Assembly: GCA_009193035.1 (NCBI GenBank)
Contig: SWDT01000101.1
Span: 1-64,000 of the forward strand
Length of the DNA: 64,000 bases
Direction: 5' to 3'
Origin: Halicephalobus mephisto
Taxonomy: Eukaryota > Nematoda > Chromadorea > Rhabditida > Panagrolaimidae
Shown here: positions 12,701-23,139 of the stretch, piece after piece
How positions within the stretch are numbered: position 1 is the stretch's first letter
Layout: the number at the start of each line of letters is the position of its first letter
Notes under the pieces: generated by a model
The model's input: only the letters and a program-made list of their open reading frames with translations
Told to the model about the DNA's origin: nothing
Database searches by the model: none
Position numbers and translations under genes: made by a program

Positions 12701-15700
12701 GTTTGCATAAATCCCGTTCATACATGTTCATTTTAGCAATTTGAGCTCTAGTAGCTATATCCATCACCGGAATAGGAACAGACATTTGCGAAGGGATCAT
12801 CGGCGGTGGCATCATAGGATTAAACATCGGTATTGGTCCTGCAGGGATTACTGGATTAATCATTCCTTGATGTTGAATATTAATCTGAGGAGATACAACT
12901 CTTGGAAGTGATTTCGTCAAATCAACCGGAGGCAAAACACAAGTTCCTGGGGTTATTTCAACTTGATGTCGAAGATTTTTCAAATAAATTGTTTCATCAA
13001 CACCAGAGGGAATGATTGAATTTTTTTTAGTTTCAAATTTTTCTTCAAAAATTAAATTCGATTTTGTTTTAAATAAAGGATTAATATTGTCCATTCTTAA
13101 ATCATCCAAAATTTCAGGTGGCGTCAAACGATAAGTAGGAGATTTCGAATTTTCCCATTCTCTTTTAACCGATCTACAGTAATCATCACTTCTGTATCTT
13201 CTATGATTATCTTGTCTACGATCAGGAGATTCTTCACGAAACCTTTTTAGAGGACTTATGTTTCTCCAACTCCGTTCTTTTCTGGATAAATTTAATTTTT
13301 CATTACTTAATCCCACAGGCGATCTGGATCTCGAATATCGTCTTCTTCGAATTGGCGATCTAAAAAATTAAAATATATTTAAAATTTTTATATAAAATAA
13401 AAAATACGGTGTTCGACGTTTTGAATACCGATTAGGAGAATTTCTTGTTTTTCTTTTATCTTCATCATCACTGATATCCATCGGGATTTGCTCAAGATTA
13501 ACTGAATCCATAATTATCGGTGGAGTATCGACCACTATTGAGGTACCATCAGAATTTAAAATAACTTTACTACCAACAGGACTGTATATTTCATTTTTTA
13601 CTTTTTTCCCAAAATAAGGCGATATATCATTGAAACTCGAATCTGTTGATTTTCTTCCTTTTTCAGAATACAGTGATATATCCTTCAAATTTGGATCTGT
13701 TGTTCTTCTTTCCTTAAAATATGACATATCCTTCAAATTTGGATCTGTTGATTTCCTTCCTTTTTCAGAATACGGTGACATATCCTTCATATTCGAATCA
13801 ATTGTTCTTCTTTCTTTAAAATATGACATATCCTTCAAATTTGGATCTGTTGATTTCCTTCCTTTTTCAGAATAAGGTGACATATCCTTCAAATTTGGAT
13901 CAATTGTTCTTCTTTCTTTAAAATATGGCATATCCTTCATATTCGAATCAGTTGATTTTTTTCCTTTTTCAGAATACGGTGATATATCCTTCAAATTTGG
14001 ATCGATTAATTTCTCTAGTAATTTATGAATAACAACAGGACTATTTATGTCAATACCACCAGGTACTCTATTACATAGCCTATGAAGACTAGCAGATGAC
14101 ATATCATTCAACGATGGAAGATTATTAATTTTGATCATTTTTTGAGCTTTCATAATATGAAATGACGTCATTTCTTTTTCAATAATTTTTTGAATTTTTT
14201 CAAATTTACATGCTTCAATTCTTGCATCATAGTACGGTATTTTCGACGATCTATTTTCACAAAAACGAAATTTTTCACCGATATACTTCCTGATTGAATT
14301 ACGAACATTAATTATATCCTCGTTATTCTCCATCAGCAAATCTTCGAAAAAACCAATACCAGCAGGATCGTATTTGTGCTAAAAAAAATATTTTTTACAA
14401 AAAAAATTAAATATCCTTACAATGTAAAAAATCAAATGTTTCAAACTTCGAACATGAGCAGTTAAGGCATATTCAGAAAGTTCAAAAACATCACAACATA
14501 GTGAACAGAAAAAATTAGTCACTCCATGATACTGTTCCCTATGACTGACGTCATTGTGGATAATCTTGTCATTTAGGGCAAATTCATAGCATTTCAGATC
14601 CTTATTCCAAATCCATGGAATTTTCTAAAAAAATTTCTGAATTTTATTTTATTTTAAAACTTACTTTTTTTTCTTCTTGTTCAAAAAACTTCGGTTGATA
14701 TTTACTAGATATGTCTTGAAGACAATTCAAGGATAATTGATTTTGTTGAATTTGATTCAATCTCATCCAATGAAGTTTCGTTAACAAATGTTCTGTCCAT
14801 ATAGTTTTAGCGTCATTTTGAAGAACAGAAAAGCTCATTTGACAATCCATACACCAAAAAATAATTGTTTTACTGTCCAATTTAGACAAAACCAAGTTCG
14901 TTGTTGACAAAGCTGTTGTTAAACATACGTAATCTTTGTCTTCATCCAAATTTAATTCATTTTTCGAAATAGAAATTTTATTTTCTTTAATAAATCCTTC
15001 ACGAAGATGAAAATCCGTTTCTGTCAATCTCAAAAGACATCTCGGGATTTGGATCGTCATATTCAGAAGGAACGCCGTCAACGGATCGAAACATTTAATT
15101 TTCTGAGTAATCGCGATAGAAGGATTATTTTTCAAGTAATCAAAAATTAAAACTTTCATTTCTGTTTCATTTTTTACATTTAACAATTCTGCAGCCATCT
15201 CAGGATTTATCACACACTAAATTCAAAATTTTCATTCATCTTCATCATTTTGGAACTTACCAAAGCAACTTTGATGTGATTCAGACTTCTAGCATGAAAA
15301 ATTACCGATTCTTTTTCGTCTTCAGAAATTTCCACATAACAACAAGTACAGTAATATGCCTTATTTATAGCATCTCTAAAGATCAAATCCATCCCGAATT
15401 CACAGTAATTTTGCAATTCTCCAATTCCACTTTTTTCACTCCATTGAGCATGTCTTTTTCGAGTCAAATTAGGAAGAGTAGGTGTTTCAAAAATAAAACT
15501 TCTTTCATCTAGAATTAAATAATTATCAGTACTGAGGTCTACAAAGCAGTAAACATCAAAATCAACATGAATTTTCATATAAAAATTATGATTGACTTAT
15601 CTGTCCAAATATTGCACGCAAACTGCAAGTTTAATTTTAATGTCGACTTATCTGTCCAAATATTGCACGCAAACTGCAGGTTAAAATTCGACTTTAATGT

Positions 15701-18066
15701 CAAATTAACCGCAAATCAATTGCGTGCAAACTGCAGATTTGATTTTAATTTCTACATCGACTTATTTGCCTAAATATCGCATGCAAATTGTAAGTTTAAT
15801 TTCGACATTGACTTATCTGTCTAAATATCGCATAACGAATAAGATTTTAATTTTAATTTCGACATTGACTTGTCTAAACATTGCATGCAAACTGCAGATT
15901 TTAATTACAATGTTGATCTTTTTATAAACATCCGTACTGATTTTTTCCTTACTTACCTCTTTGAACCGATTGCCATTGAACTAATTTCTCAAAATGTTCT
16001 TCACTTTCTTCAATGTGAGAATCCCAAGAACACAAATTCTGATTAAAACAACATTTACAAATCTGAAATTCTTTTGTCGTCTTCACTTCCTGATTTTACA
16101 CAACTTACATCACAAACAAACACAATTGACCCTTGACTTTCGACCCGTTTAACTGGAGGGATATCTGTAATCCTTTTTTCCGGCTTGGCAATTCTTCGAA
16201 AAATTGATGGTAACTTCATTGAAACTTCATAATAATAACTATTCATAGATTCTGAATTTTCTTCAGCCACAGACGTCAAAATGTTTCTCCGAGCTTCTAC
16301 AGTAGAATAGGAGCAAAACCGAGCAGGCGTTAATCCGCGCTGAAAAAAATAATTTTCACAATTTAAAAAAAAAATTAAAAATTTTTCGCAATATTAAAAT
16401 TGCGACAATTTTGCGCATTTTTAAAATTTTAAATTATTCCACAAACGCATCCAATAACGCGTATTGTTGAATAAAATTGCGGAAAATTTATGTCCAACAA
16501 GTATAGTTACAGTACCGCTTGACGTTCTTCATCGTTGATACCGTAAAGCTTACCAAATAACGTTCACAATGAGCTTCACATGAAAAATGATCATGAGCTT
16601 CTTTCGAAGAAACAATACAGTAGCAGATGGTACACACAAAATCAGAACCTAGAAAAATAGACTGTTAACCAACTTACTCAACCTGGATTACTGTAATTGA
16701 AAAGTATAAAAACTTTTAAAAAATCAAAAACATTAAAAATAAAAATTTTTTAAAATATTAAAATTTAAAAAAAATTAAAAATTTTTAAAAATATTGAAAT
16801 TTAAAAAACATTGAAAATTAAATTTTTCTTAAATATTAAAAAATTCATGAAAATCTCGATTATTTGAGATATTTCAAAAATCAAAAGTAATTTTAAAAAT
16901 TCTACAAAAAATAAATCTATCACGACAGTAAAATTAAAGTATAAAAAGTACTCACGAAAATAAAAATCCAAAAAAGTATAAATTATTCGCGACAGTAAAA
17001 TTCATATGTAAAAAATATAAATATTTTAAAATAATTGAAAATAAAAAAGTGCTTTAATGAAGCAATGTAGTCGGTGATTTGACGAATGACGGACTTACCG
17101 AAGGAATAACAGTACTCTACTCCCATGACGGGTCCATAAGCAACGCTGTCAGCAACGTTGACGACAAAATCGAAATTTTCCTTCGTCTGCATGACCGATG
17201 GCAGATCTGGAATCACTTCTTTAGGAACTTCGGTCAAATAAACTTCGAAAAAAATTGCTTCTTGATGTTCTCGAGTTGATATGTGTTCTTCCCAAGTTTT
17301 CAGGAACGACTTCTCGTCGGTTCTTGCGTAAAATACATTTTTGCAGAGTTTACAGTAAGCGATGTCGTGATTGTCGTGGACAGATTCGTGTTTGTAAGGG
17401 TCAGTAATTTCACCAGTAATCATCAGTTGGTTCTTCAGGTCTTCTACAGAGATATCCGGATATCGGTAAGCCGAAGTGAAAGACGGGCCGTTCAAAGCCA
17501 CGAAGCCGAGGATACATTGGATTTCTTTTTCCCATTTTTCTAGTTCAGGGACATCTCCAAGTTCGACTTGTAGCTTCTCATAGAAATTTTCTCCAGTAAC
17601 GGCATCGGTACAAAGTCTCTAAAAACCACATATTGAGTTAGATAAAAATTAAATTTAGAAAAATCACGTACCAAAGAATTGTGGACGTGTTCTCTCGAGT
17701 ACAAATGGAAATCAGCGGTTTCTAGAGCACTGTCAGCAACAAAACAAGCTCTGCAAATCCAGAACCTGTCCTGAGGGGACTTCAACTGGAGTTCCACGAT
17801 GTGCTGGGCCCCGATATACGGAACCCCGGCCTTCAAGTACCGGGAACTCAAAATTGACACTTCATCCGGATCAGAATCCGCTATTTCATTAATGACAAAT
17901 ATGTGAACAGCTTCTTTCTACAAATTCATATATAAAAAATTTACAAAAATAAACTTACTTTTTTGTGGGAATCGGATTCCAAATGTTCGGTTTTGTCAGC
18001 TCCTGTTTTGTGGACAGTAAAGCACAAATTACACGTATTTCTTGTAAAGTAAGATTTCTCTGCCAT
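9778..18066 (-). CDS. nine-finger U1/matrin-type zinc-finger nuclear protein
   Basis: My model has 13 exons: 18066-17959, 17917-17672, 17618-17099, 16648-16554, 16339-16109, 16062-15957, 15538-15261, 15216-14665, 14624-14421, 14378-13408, 13359-12671, 12171-11728, 11684-9778. All phases join to give 2116 residues. Nine C-x2-C...H-x5/6-H fingers are visible, starting at C12, C91, C207, C297, C402, C499, C650, C752 and C1383. The H-x5-H spacing (x6 in one finger) is typical of U1-C/matrin fingers. GAQH/GAEH motifs precede fingers 2 and 9. Exon 10 has a 34-residue acidic/basic repeat (KGRKSTDPNLKDM). Exons 10-11 join through an RS-like stretch, and exon 13 opens with five 17-residue RD-rich repeats (DRDRDFDRSYRNQELEH). 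RD/RS tracts and U1-type fingers suggest a nuclear RNA-binding or splicing role (inference). I do not recognise an exact family. The weakest junction is the exon-10 donor (GTATTT). Confidence 0.85.
12200..12545. repeat. intronic tandem repeat (about 3 units)
   Basis: This lies in the intron between exons 11 and 12 of the zinc-finger gene. Units of about 105-120 bases share TTTTTAGTAAAATAGTCTCG, AAATTACAGACGTTTTTAG and GTGAGCAATAATTT. They differ by small deletions. Confidence 0.8.
15590..15925. repeat. intronic tandem repeat (about 6 units)
   Basis: This lies in the intron between exons 6 and 7 of the zinc-finger gene. Degenerate 50-70-base units contain GACTTATCTGTCCAAATAT, GCACGCAAACTGCA and TTTAATTTTAAT. 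Open frames here on the + strand are repeat artefacts. Confidence 0.75.
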
Positions 18067-18674
18067 TATCCTTCCACATTTACTGAAAAAGAATGAAGAT
18101 AATTAAAAAGATAGAAATATAAGAAGCGAAGAAAACAGCAAGAAGATCAATAGCGGAAGATGAATTTTCGCGGCGAGACAAAAACGCAATGAAGATCATT
18201 TTTAAAAATTTAGGATTATTCTAGTAAATTTAAATAGTAATTTCTTATTAGAAATTAATTTAAAAATTAAAAATAATCAAGGGAATAAGAAACACAAAAT
18301 TGAAAATAATTGTTTAAAAATTTTTCGCGGCGAGACAAAAACGCAATAAAAATTATCTTTAAAAATTTAGGATTACTCTCAGTTAATTTAGCCAATGTGT
18401 TTTTAATGAAAATACACTAAAAAGTATTATAAAAAAGTTGAAAAATGAAGACATAAAAATGGTAATACATTGCTGGAAGAAATTACACATCTATGATGTT
18501 TCTTCGATATCCCCAATCGTGACCAAAATGAACCATAGTATGAGATAGCATATAACTAATAAATATAAACCGTAAATAGAACCCAAAAATCTATCTCCAG
18601 AATTGACGCCAAATTTCTGAAATTTTCATCCAGACCATAAACGAGTTGGAAAAATTATACATTGTTTGTTTTTA
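18067..18674. other. 5' flank of zinc-finger gene, no gene seen
   Basis: The interval is AT-rich, with a duplicated phrase (TTTTCGCGGCGAGACAAAAA, near 18163 and 18320) within about 160-base partial repeats. It should contain the promoter of the zinc-finger gene, but I see no clear TATA box or recognisable site. Confidence 0.4.
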
Positions 18675-19292
18675 TACAGTAAAACTTGGATATAAGATGT
18701 CCCCTTAGGATTGAGCAAAGCGTATGTTATAACAAAGGATATACTATAGCAGGGTGAATTTGAAGGCTGACTAACCAAACTCCCTCAGACAGTATGCTAT
18801 AATCTGAGATATGTTATAGTGGGGGTATCTTATATCCAAGTTCTACTTTATTACAATTTCAAAATAAACTTGTTCCATTTCTATTTTTTATGATAGTATT
18901 ACAGTCGAATTTGAATATAAGATACCCCCTCTTAGGATTGAGCAAAGCTTATGTTATAAGAAAGGATATGTTATAGAGGAGTAAATTTGAAGGTAGACTA
19001 ACCAAACTCATTCAGATTGTATGCTATAACCCGAGATATGTTATAGTGGGGATACCATATCCAAGTTCTACTGTATTACAATTTCAAAATAAACTTGTTG
19101 CATTTCCATTTTGATGATAGTATTACAGTAGAACTTGGATATAAGATACTCTCTTAGAATTGGGCAAAGCGTATGTTATAAAAAAATATTTTAGCAAGGA
19201 TAATTTCGAAGGCAGACTAACCAAACTCATACCGTATGCTATAACCCGAGATATGTTATACCAGGGGTATCTGATATCCAAGTTCTACTGTA
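18675..19292. mobile_element. three tandem Tc1/mariner-like MITEs
   Basis: Three related elements lie at 18675-18850, 18900-19075 and 19124-19292, with a start-to-start period of 224-225 bases. Each is bounded by inverted repeats: left TACAGTAGAACTTGGATATA, right its complement ending in AAGTTCTACTGTA. TA at both ends plus the CAGT start fits Tc1/mariner TIRs. The interiors are partly self-complementary and non-coding. The spacers (TTACAATTTCAAAATAAACT) are also repeated, so the array arose by duplication of element plus spacer rather than by three insertions. Confidence 0.75.
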
Positions 19293-19326
19293 CTTCATTT
19301 AAATGTAATTATTTCGTACAACTTTT

Positions 19327-19332
19327 TTTATT
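19327..19332 (-). terminator. poly(A) signal for the P-type ATPase gene
   Basis: An AATAAA on the minus strand lies about 120 bases past the ATPase stop codon, within a run of overlapping AATAAAA/AAATAAA matches. The 3' UTR would be short, as is usual in nematodes. Confidence 0.5.
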
Positions 19333-19448
19333 TTATTTTTATTACGTCTAAAACTAATAATTAATATTTACAATGAGTGGTATAATTATAAATTCAAGTA
19401 CAAATTACACGTTTTGAAGGAATGAGATTGGCAAATTTAGAACTTAAA

Positions 19449-22400
19449 TCACCATTTAAACCAGCGCACTACAGGATTTTTGGGGAAGGACCTGATGAGT
19501 AGTTTCCTTCCTTCATTGAACCAGAACATGAAAAATCCGACACCGGCAACCACAAGCCAGCTGTAGATGCTGATTGGAGCTCCTCCGAAGAACTTGTTGA
19601 CTCCAGGGACGTAGATCATGATGCATAACAAAATCAACGAAACCGCCATAGAAGCGATGGAGTACATGTTCTTGAAGATTCCGTGGACGAAGATGGATTG
19701 TCTCCGGGTTCTGGCGTTGAGGAGATGGAAGATTTGTCCGAAGATGATCCCCATCTGCCAGGCAGAAGCAGCTTCTCTGTTAATTAGAAGTTGCTGTTCC
19801 CAAGTGAAGGTGTTTCCGTTCGAGACGAAATCAGGGGCTCCTTCTTTCCAGTGGGTCATTGCAGACATCCAAAGATCACTGATAGCGATTCCGTTGATCC
19901 AGAAGACTACACAGTAAGCTAAGAAGCATCCGATAGATTGGATCAACCCTGCGTAGCCGTAGGCATAGAACAAGAGCGTATTGGAGATCAGGTTCTTGTT
20001 ACGTCTTCGAGGAGGTCGTTCCATCAAGTCCCCTTCCATCGGCTCCTTAGCCATGGCTATCCCCGGCATGATCTCCGTTCCCAAGTCGATCGCGAGGATT
20101 TGCAACGACGTGATGCCGAGCGGAAATCCGAAGCAGAAGTTGATAATTATCGGCCAAATTTCCGGAGTAGAATGTTCCGCGACGTAAGCCAAGAGTTTCT
20201 TGATGTTGTCGAACATCATTCTTCCTTCCTGAACTCCTCCGACAATGGAAGCAAAGTTGTCATCCATCAAAATAACATCTGCAGCTTGTTTTGCAACATC
20301 AGATCCTGATCCCATGGCTATTCCTATGTCTGCTTTCTTCAATGCCGGGGCGTCGTTGACACCGTCCCCCGTCATGGCGATGATCTGTTTCCTTTTCTGA
20401 CATTGCTCCACAATCAGCAATTTCTGTTCCGGGGTAGTTCTGGCGAACACTAGAGCTCTTTTTTTGAGAAGCTCGTCCCATTCGTGTTCCGTCAGATTCG
20501 AGATCTTCTCTCCATGGAGAACTTCGTAATCCTTAGGTTGGCCAGGGACATCTTGGATCAAGTTTATCTCTCTGGCAATGGCAGCCGCAGTCAAGTAGTG
20601 GTCTCCAGTGACCATGAAGACTTTTATTCCAGCAGATCTGCATTGCTCGATGGCCATGGCTGTTTCGTCTCTCGGAGGATCCATGATGGCGCAGATCCCG
20701 ACGAAAGTCAAATCTAACAAGGGAACATTGTCCTTATCCCAGTCGAATTGGATATTCTCGTCAGCAATGAAGGTATTGTAGCAGAATCCGATGACTCTTC
20801 GACCGTTAGATCCGAAAGTTTCATAAGCAGCTTGGAATTTTGCTTTTGCGTCTTCATCGAAGTCGATTATTCCGGTTTTTGTCGCGATTTGACTGCATTT
20901 TTTTATGAGGATTTCTGAAGCTCCCTTGATGAGGAGTTTGTACTCAGCTTCACCGTTGCCGAGACTTCGCAGCTTAGCGATCATCAGATGCCATTTTCTT
21001 TTTGAATTGAAGGGAATTTCAAAAACAATATTGTAAGCACTTCTTGCAGCGTTGATATCGATGAGTTGATCGGCGTATCTGAGCATCGCTACTTCAGAAG
21101 GAGCTCCAGAAGCTGGACGAAGAGCCATTGCTTCTTTTTCCATTTCAATCGAAGAATCGAACATCGGCATATTGATGGAAAATTTGCCTTTCGAAGGTTC
21201 GTCGTCCGTGAACTTGGAGGCGTTGCAGACTGTCATGATGTCCAGAAGGTCGTCTACAGGAGCTTCGAAGTTGGAAAGAGCTGATTTGACTCCAGAAGGC
21301 ATGACAGTTTTCTTCGACGGTAAGCCATTGATGAATTCGTCGTAGTACCAGGCATCTGTGACAGTCATGATGTTCTTCGTCAAAGTCCCAGTTTTGTCAG
21401 AAGCAATGATGTTGACAGATCCGAGGGCTTCGACGATGTCGAGTCTTTTCAGAAAAACGTTCTTTTGTGCCAGTCTTCTGGCGACCAAGGCAATGATGGA
21501 GGTTACTGTAGCAGGCATTCCAACAGGAACAAGACCGATGGCACAGACGAGGAATCCGTTGCAGAGAAGATCAATGATGTCCTTCCATTTGTGGACGAAT
21601 CCTCCGATGATGAAGACAGACAATCCGAGAATCGTAGCTGCCACGATGAGGAAGATGACGAATCTTCTCATTTGCATCTGAAGTCGAGATTTCCCAGTTT
21701 CTTGTCCAGTAGTCATGTCAGCAATTTGTCCGATTACGGTATTGATGCCAGTTCTGATGACGATAGCGAGGCCTTCTCCGTCGACACAGAGGGATCCGTT
21801 GAAGGCGACGTTGTGGGCTTCGAAGATGGTCGTCGTTTCCGGAACGGCTTCTGTCTGGTACTCAATCGGCTCGGCTTCACCAGTGATGGACGAAGTTTCA
21901 AGTTTCAGTTGAGAACAATACTGAAAAGTTGAATTAAAAGTTGGATTTTGAAGCGAAAATATTCATTTACAAAAAAACGGTGAATTTCTGTTTGAAAATT
22001 TCAAATTAGAAACTTACAATAACTCTGGCATCGGCGGGGACTCTGGTTCCGTTCTTGATCCAGATGACGTCTCCTTTGACCAGCTCCTCGGCGGACATGC
22101 TGATCTCCTTGCCATCTCTGATGCAGATGCAGTTTTCGGGAAGAAGATTCTGGAATCCTCTGACGACTTTTCTGGCTTCTCTTTCGTGGAAAAAAGAAAC
22201 ACAACACATCCCGAAGATCATAACGAAGATGATTATTGTCACCCACAGTTGGCTGAGATTAGAGGGATCAGCGATGAAGGCGATCAAAGACAAAACATCC
22301 GTAACAAGGAGAAGAACCCAAAGAAGATTCAAAAATTGAGAAATGAAAAGTTGGATATCGGAAATCTCCTTGGGTTTCGGAAGAGCATTAGGACCGTTCT

Positions 22401-23085
22401 GGAAAAGCAGATCTCTGGCTTCAGATGCAGTTAATCCGAGGGATTTCTGGATGTTCTTTTGATTAATTCTGGATTCTTCGTAATTGTAGGCAATTGTTTC
22501 AAGATCCCAAATGTGTTCACAATAAGCAGCTGAGAGGTTTCGAGCTTCTTCCTGGTCCTGTTTAGGAACAATCTTCCGTCTCTTTAAAAACTTAGGAATA
22601 CTTGGTTGCCACGGAGGTTTTACTGTAAAATTTGCATTAGAAAACAGTCACTAAGATAAGAATAAATAGTTTCGAAAGGAAAAGGAGAAGTTAACTTTTC
22701 GTGTTAAGATTTTAGTTAACATCACTTTGTAGTAATGTCAGTGGTCTCGAAAGGAAAAGGAGAAGTTGAATTTTCGTGTTGGAACCACAGTTAACATCAC
22801 TTTATAGTAACGTCAGTGGTCTCGAAAGGAAAAGGAGAAGTTGAATTTTCGTGTTGGGACCACAGTTAACATCACTTTATAGTAACTTCAATGATCTCGA
22901 AAGGAAAAAAGTTAACTTTTCGTATTAGGACCTTAGTCAACATCACTTTGTAGTAACTTCAATGATCTCGAAAGGAAAAGAAAAAAGTTAACTTTTCGTG
23001 TTGGGACCCTAAATAAAAAGTGGAACTTACTTGGTGGCATGTTGTTGTTAGCATCTTGTTGGGATTTTCTGTTTCTGAGACCCAT
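19449..23085 (-). CDS. Na,K-ATPase-like P-type ATPase alpha subunit (nematode CATP type)
   Basis: Three exons (23085-23031, 22622-22018, 21920-19449) give 1043 residues, the usual P2C alpha length. The actuator TGE motif is at about 233-235, the phosphorylation site SDKTGTLTKN has Asp395, KGA is at about 552, TGDGVND is at 737-743, and ten hydrophobic segments are expected. The catalytic machinery therefore looks intact. The ion-binding region is not standard. The M4 motif PEGLL reads PVGMP (Glu to Val353), the M5 stretch reads YVAEHSTPEI (Ser775 equivalent is His803; Glu779 equivalent is kept as Glu807), and the M6 IDLGTD reads IDLGTE (Asp808 equivalent is Glu836). The C-terminus ends RWFKW instead of the Na,K-ATPase YY. 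This matches the nematode CATP group, where pump-independent functions have been reported, rather than the EAT-6 housekeeping pump. It should sit in the plasma membrane. Confidence 0.93.
22668..23010. repeat. intron-1 tandem repeat of the ATPase gene
   Basis: Four to five units of about 70-82 bases contain CTCGAAAGGAAAAGGAGAAG, TTTTCGTGTTGGGACC and AGTTAACATCACTTTATAG. They almost fill the first intron, immediately downstream of the short first exon. Confidence 0.85.
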
Positions 23086-23131
23086 TTTGTAGAGTTAGAA
23101 AATAAGGCTTTTTGTGGTGACTTTTGTGGGA

Positions 23132-23139
23132 TATTTATA
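23132..23139 (-). promoter_or_regulatory. TATA box of the ATPase gene
   Basis: TATAAATA on the minus strand lies about 47 bases upstream of the ATG at 23085. That spacing leaves a very short 5' UTR. It is consistent with a TATA-driven, non-trans-spliced promoter, since I see no strong acceptor between it and the ATG. Confidence 0.55.

Noticed and set aside
21358..21932. + strand open frames opposite the ATPase exon 3
   Set aside because: They are shadow frames of a strongly conserved coding exon with catalytic motifs on the other strand.
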